From Cytobacillus kochii (GTDB taxonomy: Bacteria; Bacillota; Bacilli; Bacillales; Cytobacillaceae): a stretch of 64,000 nucleotides of DNA. The stretch lies in NCBI RefSeq assembly GCF_020171845.1, contig NZ_JAIVAM010000001.1:109140-173139 (forward strand), in the 5' to 3' direction. Made by a program: the position numbers and the translations under genes. Below are positions 36,284 through 45,100 of the stretch, in pieces (position 1 is the stretch's first letter; each line of letters opens with the position of its first letter). The notes beneath the pieces were generated by a model. It did no database searches and was not told where the DNA came from. It was given only the letters and a program-made list of their open reading frames with translations.

Positions 36284-36953
36284 AGTAGCAATAGCCGAAG
36301 ATGATTATCGGATTGCGCAACTTCATGAAGAGTATATAACTAGAATAGATGGGATGAAGGTAATTGGAACAGGTTTAAATGCTCATGCAATGATGGAACT
36401 GTTACAACTGCATCCAGTTGATTTATTACTTATGGATATATATATGCCAGATCGTTTAGGAATTGATCTATTAGAGGAAATAAGGGAGAAGTATCCTCTT
36501 GTAGATATTATTTTAATTACAGCAGCGAACGAGAAAGATTATTTATTGAAAGCACTAAAATATGGAGTGATCTCTTACTTAATTAAACCGGTTTCATTGG
36601 ATGTATTTATTGCAACCTTAGAAAGGTACAAAGAAGAAAAGGGGAAATTCGCTTCTGTCACTGAAGTCAATCAACAGGTTGCCGATTATTTCTTTGGTCG
36701 CACGCAAACAGACATATTACATAAACAAACGGGTTTGCCAGCTGGTATCGATCACGTTACGCTTGAGAAAGTGCGCTCCATTCTACAAAAGGGAGGAACA
36801 GGTTTAACAGCTGACAAGGTCGGAGAGAAAATGGGAGCATCTCGTACAACAGCTCGCCGTTACTTAGAATATTTAGTAAGTATAAACAAAGCTTATGTTG
36901 AACAAGTATATGGGGTTGTGGGGAGACCCGAGAGAAACTATTTTTATCGTTGA
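36270..36953 (+). CDS. CitB/DctR-type response regulator
   Basis: Response regulator of 227 residues from ATG 36270 (GAGGGGAG upstream, inside the kinase gene). The receiver domain has D11/D12, phospho-acceptor Asp56 (LLLMDIYMP) and Lys in YLIKPVSL. The C-terminal helix-turn-helix has the ADKVGEKMGASRTTARRYLE segment of CitB-type regulators. It is expected to activate the following tctCBA genes and perhaps the upstream atoE operon. A terminator closes the unit. Confidence 0.92.
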   Translation: MEIIKVAIAEDDYRIAQLHEEYITRIDGMKVIGTGLNAHAMMELLQLHPVDLLLMDIYMPDRLGIDLLEEIREKYPLVDIILITAANEKDYLLKALKYGVISYLIKPVSLDVFIATLERYKEEKGKFASVTEVNQQVADYFFGRTQTDILHKQTGLPAGIDHVTLEKVRSILQKGGTGLTADKVGEKMGASRTTARRYLEYLVSINKAYVEQVYGVVGRPERNYFYR

Positions 36954-36983
36954 AAAACTGGTCGTAAAGGGACCGGTTTTTTT
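36954..36983 (+). terminator. Terminator of the CitAB-like operon
   Basis: AAAACTGGTC/GACCGGTTTT stem with a T-run. Confidence 0.88.
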
Positions 36984-37109
36984 ATGTATAAGAGAGAAAA
37001 CATAGGTCGGTGTATGGTATGTCGTATTGTCACTTATAGTTATTGTGAAATAAAGCACAAATGAACACAATGAATTTAATTGATTTTAAGTTTTTAATAG
37101 ACAATTTTA

Positions 37110-37123
37110 AGAAAACGTTTACA
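37110..37123 (+). promoter_or_regulatory. Candidate cre (CcpA) site before tctC
   Basis: AGAAAACGTTTACA differs from the cre pattern TGNAANCGNWNNCA at the first base only. It sits about 60 bases upstream of the tctC start, a position suited to catabolite repression. Confidence 0.5.
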
Positions 37124-37183
37124 TTTATTTATTCAGAATTTAATATTAACTCAGAATTTAACAAGATAAGGGGAGTGGATATA

Positions 37184-38161
37184 GTGAAAAAGCTGGTAGT
37201 TTTCGTTCTAGCTGTTCTTATATTAACAGCGTGTTCTTCCAATTCAACTTCAGGAAATGGGGAATATCCAACAAAAAATATAGAAGTAGTAGCTCCGGCA
37301 TCACCTGGTGGCGGATGGGATTTAACAGCTCGATCTGTGCAAAAAATTCTTAAGGATAATAGCCTAGTAGATAATAATATTAATGTTATTAATAAGCCAG
37401 GCGGCGGTGGTGAAGTTGGGTGGAGCTATCTGCATACGAAGGATAGTCATTATCTTGCTGTAAACTCTAGTCTACTATTAACCAATCATTTCTTAGGACA
37501 AAGTAAGTTAACTTATGAGGATTTTACACCTCTTGCGACTTTAGCAACTGAATGGCAGGCTATTGCTGTATCAGTAGATGCTCCATATGAAAATATAAAT
37601 GACTTGTTTGAAGATATTAAGAATGATCCAGCATCTATAAAAATTGGCGTAGGACCAGGTCTAGGCAATGATGATCATCTATCATTTGTGCAAGCGGCAG
37701 GAATGAGGGATGTGGCAGCAAAAGACTTAAATTTCCTCGTCTATGATGGCGGTGGTGGGGACGTAGTGACAGCCCTTTTGGGAAATCATGTAAATGCGGT
37801 CACGACTTCATTATCAGAAGTTAAGGAACAACATATAGCTGGCAAGCTAAAGATTTTAGCGGTGTCTTCGGAAGATAGATTAGAAGAATTAGAAGATGTA
37901 CCTACATTAAAAGAAGAAGGTATTGACATGGTTTTCCCCCATTGGCGAGGTATTATGGGGCCACCAGATATGACAGAAGAAGAAATCAAATATTGGGATG
38001 AAAAATTGGGAGAAATGGTTAAGAGTGAAGAATGGGCTGAACTTTTAACAAATAATGATTGGGATGATTTTTACCAGAATAGTAGTGATACGAAAGCGTT
38101 TTTCGATGAACAAGCAGAATTATATAAGGATTTAATTGGCGAATCAGGGCTGGTTCAGTAA
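37184..38161 (+). CDS. tctC: Tripartite tricarboxylate transporter substrate-binding lipoprotein
   Basis: Bug/TctC-type solute-binding protein of 325 residues. The start is GTG 37184, with AAGGGGAGTG upstream; it gives a clean signal peptide ending in the lipobox LTAC (lipidated Cys17). The ATG at 37061 would bury the signal sequence. Family stretches are YPTKNIEVVAPASPGGGWD and NKPGGGGEVGW. It captures a tricarboxylate or related acid for TctAB and is likely controlled by the preceding two-component system. Confidence 0.9.
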   Translation: MKKLVVFVLAVLILTACSSNSTSGNGEYPTKNIEVVAPASPGGGWDLTARSVQKILKDNSLVDNNINVINKPGGGGEVGWSYLHTKDSHYLAVNSSLLLTNHFLGQSKLTYEDFTPLATLATEWQAIAVSVDAPYENINDLFEDIKNDPASIKIGVGPGLGNDDHLSFVQAAGMRDVAAKDLNFLVYDGGGGDVVTALLGNHVNAVTTSLSEVKEQHIAGKLKILAVSSEDRLEELEDVPTLKEEGIDMVFPHWRGIMGPPDMTEEEIKYWDEKLGEMVKSEEWAELLTNNDWDDFYQNSSDTKAFFDEQAELYKDLIGESGLVQ

Positions 38162-38176
38162 GGGAGGATTTGTTAA

Positions 38177-38626
38177 GTGAGAATCATCAAAATAGGTTTA
38201 CCCATATTAATGATAGCCGTTAGTTTAGTTTTCCTAATCAGCTCATTTCAGATCCCAAAAGCTACATTAGGTAGTGCTAATGGACCTCTATATTTTCCTA
38301 TTGGCATCAGTGCACTGATGCTTATCCTGAGTGTTATTTATCTGGTGAATGAGCTGAGAAATATCCATGAAAAAGAAGAGAAACTGACAGATGTATTTAG
38401 TAAGAGGGCCATACAGTTAATTGTTGTTACAATCATCCTCGGTATCATTTATGCACTGACATTTGAAACACTAGGATTTTTAATTTCGACGATTTTATTC
38501 TTAGGTGTCTTATTATTTTATTTGAATGGTTGGAGAAAATGGCTCGTTAACGTCATCGTTACTGTGAGTTTTTCCTTCATTACTTGGTACGGATTTAGTC
38601 AACTATTAGGTGTAAGTTTGCCATAG
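38177..38626 (+). CDS. tctB: Tripartite tricarboxylate transporter small membrane subunit
   Basis: Membrane protein of 149 residues with four hydrophobic segments, matching TctB in size and gene order. It starts at GTG 38177, preceded by GGGAGGA. The segment GSANGPLYFPIGISALML is typical of the family. It forms the small permease subunit with TctA. It lies between tctC and tctA with short gaps (15 and 16 bases). Confidence 0.85.
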   Translation: MRIIKIGLPILMIAVSLVFLISSFQIPKATLGSANGPLYFPIGISALMLILSVIYLVNELRNIHEKEEKLTDVFSKRAIQLIVVTIILGIIYALTFETLGFLISTILFLGVLLFYLNGWRKWLVNVIVTVSFSFITWYGFSQLLGVSLP

Positions 38627-38642
38627 AAAAGGAGGGAATCAT

Positions 38643-40154
38643 ATGGAGGGTTTTGTAGAAGGATTGATGACAGCCATACAACCAATTAATATCATTTGGA
38701 TTGTAATAGGAGGATTCTTGGGGACTGTTGTTGGTATGTTACCAGGGTTAGGTCCAGCCACGGCTGTTGCGGTTTTAATCCCAGTTACTTTTGGAATGGA
38801 TCCAACAAGTGCCATTATATTAATGGCTGCCATTTATTATGGTGCGATGTACGGCGGATCTAGAAGTTCTATATTATTAAATACACCTGGCGATGGTTCG
38901 GCAATTGCTGCCACCTTTGATGGTTACCCGATGGCAAAGAAAGGCCAGGCTGGTCAAGCAATGGCCATTTCAGCAGTAGCTTCTTTTATCGGGGGGATAT
39001 TAGCCACCTTTGGATTTGTCGCTTTAGCTAAACCGTTAGCAAGCTTTGCCTTGCAGTTCGGTCCATCGGAATATTTTTTACTTATGCTATTAACCCTCTC
39101 AGCTATTGTTTCGCTATCAACAGGAAAAATGATCAAAGGTTTTATTGCAATGTGCTTAGGGTTATTATTAAGTACAATTGGCATTGATCCGCAGACCGGT
39201 GTTCATCGTTTTACCCTTGGGATGCCACATTTAGCAGAAGGTATTGATTTTCTAATTGTCATCATTGGAATCTATGCGGTAGGTGAGGTATTTTATAATT
39301 TCTTAACGATTTATAAAGAAAAGAAAAAGCAAAAAGAAAATCAAGACATGGGTAAAACATGGTTCACCAAAGAGCAATGGAAACGTTCTAAATGGCCAAT
39401 TCTCAGGAGTGCACCTCTTGGATTTATTGTTGGTGTACTTCCGGGAGCGGGGGGAACCATTGCATCAATGATTAGCTATTCTACTGAAAAGCAGTTATCT
39501 AAAAAACCAGAGGAATTTGGTAAAGGAGCTGTGGAAGGTTTAGCAGCACCAGAATCGGCAAATAACTCTGCCTCAGTTGGAGCAATGATTCCGTTATTAA
39601 CAATGGGGATTCCAGGTTCAGGAACCACTGCTGTTATGCTCGGCGCATTAATCATGCTCGGCGTTAGACCTGGTCCGATGCTTTTTGAAAATGATCCGGT
39701 TATGGTTTGGGGACTTATTAACAGTATGTTTATCGGTAACATTGCTTTAGTGATTATTAATGTACTATTAGTTGGGTTACTCGTAAAGGTGCTTCACACG
39801 CCAGCTAAAGTACTGTATCCGCTTATCATTATGTTGGCTTTTATTGGCACTTACACGTTGAGTTATTCTACAGTTGACTTTTATTTATTATTGTTGTTCG
39901 GTCTCATTGGTTTAGTTATGAAAGTGTTAGACTTTCCAATTGCTCCATTAGTACTAGCACTAATCGTGGGAACAGATATGGAACAAAATTTCCGTATGGC
40001 TCTGACATCATCTAATGGCAGTCTAAGTATTTTCTTTTCTTCTGGGATTTCCGTTATTTTAATGATTCTTACAGTATTATCTTTATGCTATCCACTTATT
40101 TTGAAGTTGATTAAAAATAGAAAAAGAAAAGAAGACCAAACAATATCAGGTTAA
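38643..40154 (+). CDS. tctA: Tripartite tricarboxylate transporter large permease subunit
   Basis: Permease of 503 residues with about eleven to twelve membrane helices. The TctA signatures GMLPGLGPATAVAVLIPVTF and YYGAMYGGSRSSILLNTPGD are near the N-terminus. A second copy of the glycine-rich loop, GVLPGAGGTIASMISY, lies mid-protein. It transports the acid bound by TctC using an ion gradient. Last gene of the operon, closed by a terminator. Confidence 0.93.
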   Translation: MEGFVEGLMTAIQPINIIWIVIGGFLGTVVGMLPGLGPATAVAVLIPVTFGMDPTSAIILMAAIYYGAMYGGSRSSILLNTPGDGSAIAATFDGYPMAKKGQAGQAMAISAVASFIGGILATFGFVALAKPLASFALQFGPSEYFLLMLLTLSAIVSLSTGKMIKGFIAMCLGLLLSTIGIDPQTGVHRFTLGMPHLAEGIDFLIVIIGIYAVGEVFYNFLTIYKEKKKQKENQDMGKTWFTKEQWKRSKWPILRSAPLGFIVGVLPGAGGTIASMISYSTEKQLSKKPEEFGKGAVEGLAAPESANNSASVGAMIPLLTMGIPGSGTTAVMLGALIMLGVRPGPMLFENDPVMVWGLINSMFIGNIALVIINVLLVGLLVKVLHTPAKVLYPLIIMLAFIGTYTLSYSTVDFYLLLLFGLIGLVMKVLDFPIAPLVLALIVGTDMEQNFRMALTSSNGSLSIFFSSGISVILMILTVLSLCYPLILKLIKNRKRKEDQTISG

Positions 40155-40156
40155 AT

Positions 40157-40190
40157 AAAAGCTCGTCATTGATGGCGAGCTTTTGATTTG
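40157..40190 (+). terminator. Terminator of tctCBA
   Basis: AAAAGCTCG/CGAGCTTTT stem with a short loop; starts three bases after the tctA stop codon. Confidence 0.8.
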
Positions 40191-40270
40191 CCTATAATGT
40201 TGCATAGATACTTACTGTAAAAAGAAAATAAAAAGCCTAGAGAATCATTGGATAAAAGGAGGAAGCAAAC

Positions 40271-40392
40271 AAGTATCAATTAAAGAAAAGAGAGACGGAT
40301 GAAATGTCATGATGTTTATCGAAAAAGTGGATTCAGTAAAGAAGCGGGAGGATGCTTATCAGTTATTAGATATCTTTACTGAAGCGTCCGGA
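40271..40392 (+). pseudogene. Decayed DUF1801-type gene fragment
   Basis: Behind AAAGGAGG, codons from 40271 read KYQLKKRETDEMS, then a one-base deletion near 40309 shifts to MMFIEKVDSVKK and KREDAYQLLDIFTEASG. This is the N-terminal pattern of DUF1801 proteins. After TEASG the family sequence (normally continuing to a KMWGPSIIGFG-type motif) is lost. The expected ATG is AAG. Start-codon loss, frameshift and truncation mark it as a remnant. The intact-looking 56-residue ORF 40309-40479 is its shifted part. Confidence 0.7.
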
Positions 40393-40453
40393 TGCATAAT
40401 CTCTTTCCTAGTTAACTTTATCAATATGCTTTTTGATAGTCGATCCAAATCGG

Positions 40454-41374
40454 TTATAACCAAAATGTTTCGCCGATGAATAATTTTTTTAGTTGATTGG
40501 CATCTAATTGTTGCTTTTCCCATTCAGCATCTAGTCTAGCAATAGCTTCTGGTCCGGTATCGTCTGCTAAATGATAAGTACCATAATGCATAGGGATAAA
40601 GGTTGCGCCATTTAATTCCATATATGCTTTCACTGCATCTTCTGGGTTAATGTGACTGACTTTCATAAACCATTCTGGTTCGTAGGCGCCAATGGGCATT
40701 AATACAGTTTTGATCTTGAACTTTTCGGCGATCTCTTTAAACCCACGAAAGTAACCTGTATCACCGACAAAATAAATAGAGTGAGGCTCATTTTCTATAA
40801 TCCAACCACCCCAATGAGATGTATTCGTATCCGTTAGTGATCTTTTCGTCCAATGTTGAGCGGGTACAAAAGAAAGGGACAACGAATTAAGTCTATAAGA
40901 ATCATACCAGTTCGCTTCAAATATATGCTGATATCCCCGTTTGCTAAAACTTTTCCCTAAACCAATTGGTACATAGAAAGTGGGGTCGCCTTTTAGTTTT
41001 TTGATTGATGGAAAATCTAAATGATCATAATGACCGTGAGAGATTAAGACAATATCGATATCGGGTAAATCAGTTATAGAAATACCGGGTGCTGTTAATC
41101 GTTTACCGAGACCCATACGGTTTGCCCACACAGGATCAGTAACGATATTTAATCCATCTATTTGAATGAAAAAAGTAGAATGTCCAATCCATGTAATAGA
41201 AGCATCTTTTCTATTTTTGTTTAATCGCACAATTTCTTTTGTTGGCGATTGCTCAATTTGGATAGTAAGATCTTTTTTATTTTGTCTTCGTTCTTTTTGC
41301 CAGCGACGAAAATCATTGAATGATTTGGTGTTTTCTACATTATCTAGATTGGTAAAACGTTTTTTGCCTGTCAT
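40454..41374 (-). CDS. MBL-fold metal-dependent hydrolase (UlaG/NAPE-PLD-like)
   Basis: Metallo-beta-lactamase-fold protein of 306 residues. The metal motif is SHGHYDHLD, with further ligands in PAQHW, GDTGYF and PMHYGTY. The layout ITWIGHSTFFIQIDGLNIVTDP is that of the UlaG/NAPE-PLD-like branch. No signal peptide, so cytoplasmic. The substrate cannot be assigned. GGAGGG precedes the start on the minus strand. Neighbours give no clue. Confidence 0.88.
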   Translation of the reverse strand: MTGKKRFTNLDNVENTKSFNDFRRWQKERRQNKKDLTIQIEQSPTKEIVRLNKNRKDASITWIGHSTFFIQIDGLNIVTDPVWANRMGLGKRLTAPGISITDLPDIDIVLISHGHYDHLDFPSIKKLKGDPTFYVPIGLGKSFSKRGYQHIFEANWYDSYRLNSLSLSFVPAQHWTKRSLTDTNTSHWGGWIIENEPHSIYFVGDTGYFRGFKEIAEKFKIKTVLMPIGAYEPEWFMKVSHINPEDAVKAYMELNGATFIPMHYGTYHLADDTGPEAIARLDAEWEKQQLDANQLKKLFIGETFWL

Positions 41375-41699
41375 TCTAACCCTCCAAACTCATCTTCCTC
41401 TATAAACATCTGTTAGCAACTATTATATCTGTCCATTTTTTAATATCAAAGTTTTTGTATTCATTGACACGTAGAAAATGCCCCATCAATTTAAACTTAT
41501 GAAAAATTTAAGTTTTGTAGAGGGAAAAAAGATTTGATGAAAAAAAGCTGCCAGTGGATTTTGTATGAGGGTCCTGCGTATAAAAAAAGATAAATTCTTA
41601 TGAATGTAACTCTTGGTGTGTAAATTCATCGTATTTCTTATAGTAGGTATAGGACAAAATCTCTTTACGTACCTTTTAGTATGTCTAGGTGAAAGGTGC
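41375..41699. other. Gene-free stretch
   Basis: AT-rich region between the hydrolase gene and a decayed small gene. I see no supported ORF, RNA gene or strong hairpin. Confidence 0.5.
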
Positions 41700-41919
41700 G
41701 TGAGCCGCGCTGAAAAGAGTTCAAGAAAACCAAGTCGTATTTTATTCGATAAAAGCATCAACGATTAAACGTTTCATTATTTTAGACTGTGTAACTGGCA
41801 CAGCGTTTTATTATGCTATTAAAGCCATTTCAACTAGTATGATACTTGCACTTGTTGGTTGTGTTGTTGGGACGGAGGGAATTAAAAAAGTGAAAAGAGA
41901 AACGGATAGGAAGCATTAG
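41700..41919 (+). pseudogene. Frameshifted small membrane protein gene
   Basis: From GTG 41700 (AAAGGTG before it) the frame reads MSRAEKSSRKPSRILFDK and soon stops at 41766. A second frame continues with ASTIKRFIILDCVTGTAFYY, then a hydrophobic segment AISTSMILALVGCVVGTEG and a basic end KKVKRETDRKH, stopping at 41919. Removing one A from the AAAA run at 41751-41754 joins them into one 72-residue protein with one or two membrane segments. Family not recognised. It may be decayed, mis-sequenced, or use frameshifting. Confidence 0.5.
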
Positions 41920-42077
41920 CGGATACTAGTGTATTGTCTTTTAACTTCTTCCTTTTTTCAATGCTAAATAGAGTTGTGAAGATCTATGTTATTCATTTCA
42001 CTTAGAAAACAAAGTACTACTCCATTATTAGATAAGTTGGTTACACTATATGTATTAACTAAAAAGGGATGTATATA

Positions 42078-43508
42078 ATGGATGAAAAAATCAACCGTGA
42101 ATTGAAGAAGCCGATTTATAAACAAATTGCTGATGAAATAGAGAACGGAATCTCTGACGGTACTTTTCCAGCTGATAAAAATCTACCTTCGGAAAGACAG
42201 TTAGCTAAAACTTTTCAAGTCAATAGAAGTACGATTGTTGCTGCTTATGATGACCTTGAATCAAAAGGATTAATTGAACGAAGAATCGGAAGTGGTACAG
42301 TCATAAGTAAAGATATTTGGGGCATGACAAAAAAGCGTATGCCAAGTTGGAACAGATATATTGAAGCAGGTTCGTTCTTACCTAATTTGCCTATTACGCA
42401 AAAAATTCGTAAGGAAATGGAAAAAAGAAAACTTATCAATATGGCGAGTGGTGAGTTGTCAGAAGATTTATATCCAATCGATATTTTAAGAGAAATTACG
42501 CAAACGCAAGCGTTTATTGGTAGACTAGGTTACGACCATCCTCAGGGTAGTGAAGCATTAAGAAATACCATTACGAAACATGTGGAGAAATACAGAAATA
42601 TTCAAACAACACCAGCTTCTATCCTTGTTACTTCTGGAGCACAACAAGCCCTGCATCTTGTTGTGCAATGCTTATTAAAACCTGGTGATGCTGTTGTGAT
42701 TGAAGATCCATCTTATCATTACAACCTGCCTATTTTTAAATCAGCAGGCATTCAAGTCTATACCCTATCAGCACTAAGCAATAGGGCTCTTTCTGCCGAG
42801 CTTCTTTCATTACATAAAAAACACCGAATTAGTATGATTTTTTTAAATCCAGCATTCCAAAATCCAACAGGGAGGCTGTTTAGGAAAGAGCAATTACAAG
42901 AGATTTTGGATATTTCATCTGAATACGGAATCCCAGTGATTGAAGATGATCCATACAGCTTAATTTCTTTTAATAACAATCCTGTCTCTACATTGAAATC
43001 AATGGATCAAAACGGAAATGTATTGTACATCAGTTCGTTATCAAAACTAGTTGCTTCTGGTTTAAGGATTGGCTGGATTATCGGGCCGAACTCGGTAATA
43101 GAAAGATTATCGGATGCAAAGCAGCAGATTGATTTTGGTCATGCTAGCTATACACAATGGATTGCTAATGATTTTTTGGAGTCAAAGCATTTCCCTGTAC
43201 ATTTAGATAGGATCAAAACAGAACTAGTGCAAAGAAGAAACGAAGTAGTTGCTAGTTTAAAGAAATATTTAGGGGATCAGGTGGTGTTTACCATTCCTCA
43301 AGGTGGTATTCATATTTGGTGTGAAATAAACAGAGACGTTGATGAAATGAAGTTGTTAGAGAATGCCATTAAGCAAGGAGTTATTTATTTTCCTGGAATG
43401 ATGATGGGATCAAAGAAGTTATTTGTTCGGTTTACCTTTGGACGAGCAAATGAAGAACAAATAAGAACGGGTATCCAACGTTTTAGTGCCGCATTAGCAC
43501 TTACTTAA
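42078..43508 (+). CDS. MocR-type regulator (GntR DNA-binding plus aminotransferase domain)
   Basis: Protein of 476 residues from ATG 42078 (AAAAGGG 10 bases upstream; ATG 42069 overlaps that site). The N-terminal GntR winged helix (PIYKQIADEIENGISDG, LPSERQLAKTFQVNRSTI) is fused to a fold-type I aminotransferase domain. The PLP Lys is in YISSLSKLVASGLRIGW, with EDDPYS and FQNPTG. Such regulators sense PLP, GABA or amino-compound ligands. No obvious target gene is adjacent. Confidence 0.92.
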   Translation: MDEKINRELKKPIYKQIADEIENGISDGTFPADKNLPSERQLAKTFQVNRSTIVAAYDDLESKGLIERRIGSGTVISKDIWGMTKKRMPSWNRYIEAGSFLPNLPITQKIRKEMEKRKLINMASGELSEDLYPIDILREITQTQAFIGRLGYDHPQGSEALRNTITKHVEKYRNIQTTPASILVTSGAQQALHLVVQCLLKPGDAVVIEDPSYHYNLPIFKSAGIQVYTLSALSNRALSAELLSLHKKHRISMIFLNPAFQNPTGRLFRKEQLQEILDISSEYGIPVIEDDPYSLISFNNNPVSTLKSMDQNGNVLYISSLSKLVASGLRIGWIIGPNSVIERLSDAKQQIDFGHASYTQWIANDFLESKHFPVHLDRIKTELVQRRNEVVASLKKYLGDQVVFTIPQGGIHIWCEINRDVDEMKLLENAIKQGVIYFPGMMMGSKKLFVRFTFGRANEEQIRTGIQRFSAALALT

Positions 43509-43614
43509 ATGAAGTGGATGGTAAAAAAATAGATGAATTGGCTGGTCATTAAAATGCTCGTTTCAATTAAGATAAAGGAGAAAGTGAAATATACAAAAAA
43601 AAGGAGCATAAAAG

Positions 43615-43806
43615 ATGATTATATTATACGGCGTAATTATATGCATCCTAATGGTTGCGATTATTGCTACCCTATTAATTACGAATAGGAGTGATGATAA
43701 TTATCAATCATCTTCACGAAAAAATAATCGAAACTTAACAATGATTTATATAGTGGTGATTGCTTTGTCCATCATTGCTTTAGCTATATATATTGCTTAT
43801 GACTAA
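43615..43806 (+). CDS. Small membrane protein, unknown
   Basis: Protein of 63 residues with hydrophobic helices at about 3-23 and 42-60 joined by a polar Ser/Asn/Arg-rich linker. AAAAGGAGC lies 9 bases before the ATG. Family not recognised. It is followed after 21 bases by the YfmQ-like gene and may be co-transcribed. Confidence 0.6.
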   Translation: MIILYGVIICILMVAIIATLLITNRSDDNYQSSSRKNNRNLTMIYIVVIALSIIALAIYIAYD

Positions 43807-43827
43807 AAGTTTTAGGAGGATCAAGGC

Positions 43828-44292
43828 ATGACATGGACAATGGGTTTTGTATTAATACTAGGTATTTTAATCAAGATGATTACTAGTCCACCAAGCGCGG
43901 CTGTCGCATGGGTATTAAAAAAATTTGCCATTCATCAAGAAATAAATGAAAAAGAGATTACATTAGAATATGATAACCATCTGATAGAGGGACAGGTTAA
44001 GGAGAAAGTAGTTATGATGTTTAATGAAGCTAGTTTTTTGAAGAGAATTCATATTTACCCTGGTAATGAAGACTTATTTATGCCGCATAATCAAAAAACA
44101 GTCCCCTATCACATTTGTTATAGTAAAGGAAAGAAAAAGATACAATTATACCTTTATATTGAAGAAAAATATCTAACAGTTGTAAAACAAACGAATAAGA
44201 AAGTAATTGCCTATCAAATGGATGCTGAGGAGCAATTTACTGAGTATGAAGAAAATAGCATATACTTAAATAGTAAAATAAATAACATGTGA
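43828..44292 (+). CDS. YfmQ-like protein
   Basis: Protein of 154 residues with one N-terminal membrane segment (about 4-30) and a soluble domain rich in Lys, Glu and aromatic residues (HIYPGNEDLFMPHN, YHICYSKGKKKIQLYLYIEE). Length, the SPPSAAVAWVLKKFAIH stretch and general layout suggest the YfmQ family of Bacillus. Function unknown. TTAGGAGG precedes the start. The last sense codons are AT-rich but the frame is intact. Confidence 0.65.
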   Translation: MTWTMGFVLILGILIKMITSPPSAAVAWVLKKFAIHQEINEKEITLEYDNHLIEGQVKEKVVMMFNEASFLKRIHIYPGNEDLFMPHNQKTVPYHICYSKGKKKIQLYLYIEEKYLTVVKQTNKKVIAYQMDAEEQFTEYEENSIYLNSKINNM

Positions 44293-44403
44293 TCCCCAAA
44301 AATTTTTTTCTAAAATGAGGCCTACCTATTTATTGAAGCTATCCTTGTTTTATTTTTCCCTCAAAGGGTAAATACAAAAGTAATAAGGAAGGTGGCTAAA
44401 AAG

Positions 44404-44580
44404 ATGAGTAGAGAATCTGTTAAAAAAGAGCAAAAGAAAAAAATAGAACAAGATCCTCATGTTGATCCATTACCACTTGAAGATATTGAACTAGAAGTAA
44501 AAGAGGAAAAAGTAGGAAAGAAACAAAAAAATCAATCGAGTTCATCATCGAAGAACGAACATGATTATAGTAGTAAATAA
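44404..44580 (+). CDS. Small hydrophilic protein, unknown
   Basis: Charged protein of 58 residues, Lys/Glu-rich with a Ser-rich tail (KNQSSSSSKNEHD). It is probably disordered. ATG 44404 lies 8-11 bases after AAGGAAGGTGG; a GTG at 44392 overlaps that site. No family recognised. A terminator follows directly, which supports a real transcription unit. Confidence 0.5.
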   Translation: MSRESVKKEQKKKIEQDPHVDPLPLEDIELEVKEEKVGKKQKNQSSSSSKNEHDYSSK

Positions 44581-44595
44581 AATAGATACGAACAC

Positions 44596-44629
44596 AAGGT
44601 TTCTCAAATTTTTTGAGGAGCCTTTTTTT
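44596..44629 (+). terminator. Terminator
   Basis: AAGG-TTCTCAA/TTGAGGA-CCTT stem with one bulge and seven T. Confidence 0.75.
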
Positions 44630-44731
44630 GAATGCTAAGCCTCTTCATGATTTCATTAGATCGAGTTTTAAGAAATGTGAAATAGTACATACTACATCTG
44701 TACATATTGAAAAAAATGGAGGGAAAAAGAG

Positions 44732-45088
44732 ATGGAACAACAATCAAATATGGCAGAATCAATTCTTCAATTTAAAGAGGGTTTGGCACATTTATCGCAC
44801 ACTTTACCAACATATGCAGAGAAATTTAACGAGTTTACAGAGGAATGTTTCAAAGAAGGTGCGGTTAGTGCCAAGCAAAAGCAGTTAATTGCACTAGGAA
44901 TTAGTGTGCAAGCACAAGATGAATATTGTATTATCTTTCATACGAAAGGCTGTATCGATCAAGGATGTACAGAACAAGAAATTATGGAAACCATTGCTGT
45001 TTCGTCAGCCTTTGGTGGAGGAGCGTCAATTAGTCAAGGGGTAACTTTAGTGCAAAATTGTATCAATGAATTCAAACCGTTAAACTAG
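44732..45088 (+). CDS. Carboxymuconolactone decarboxylase/AhpD-like protein
   Basis: All-helical protein of 118 residues. SAKQKQLIALGISVQAQDEYCIIFHTKGC is the CMD-family core, followed by GCTEQEIMETIAVSSAFGGG. Redox members carry C-x-x-C before the His; here the first Cys is replaced (DEYCIIFH), although two other Cys follow. A peroxidase-reductase role is therefore doubtful. GGAGGGAAAAAG precedes the start. It is followed after 12 bases by a PPOX gene, so likely one operon. Confidence 0.85.
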   Translation: MEQQSNMAESILQFKEGLAHLSHTLPTYAEKFNEFTEECFKEGAVSAKQKQLIALGISVQAQDEYCIIFHTKGCIDQGCTEQEIMETIAVSSAFGGGASISQGVTLVQNCINEFKPLN

Positions 45089-45100
45089 GAGTTGAAATTG

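Noticed and set aside
37061..37183. N-terminal extension of TctC
   Set aside because: It would place about 41 polar residues ahead of a clear lipoprotein signal peptide; GTG 37184 has a good ribosome site.
44613..44888. 91-codon ORF overlapping the AhpD-like gene
   Set aside because: Out-of-frame shadow beginning inside a terminator region.
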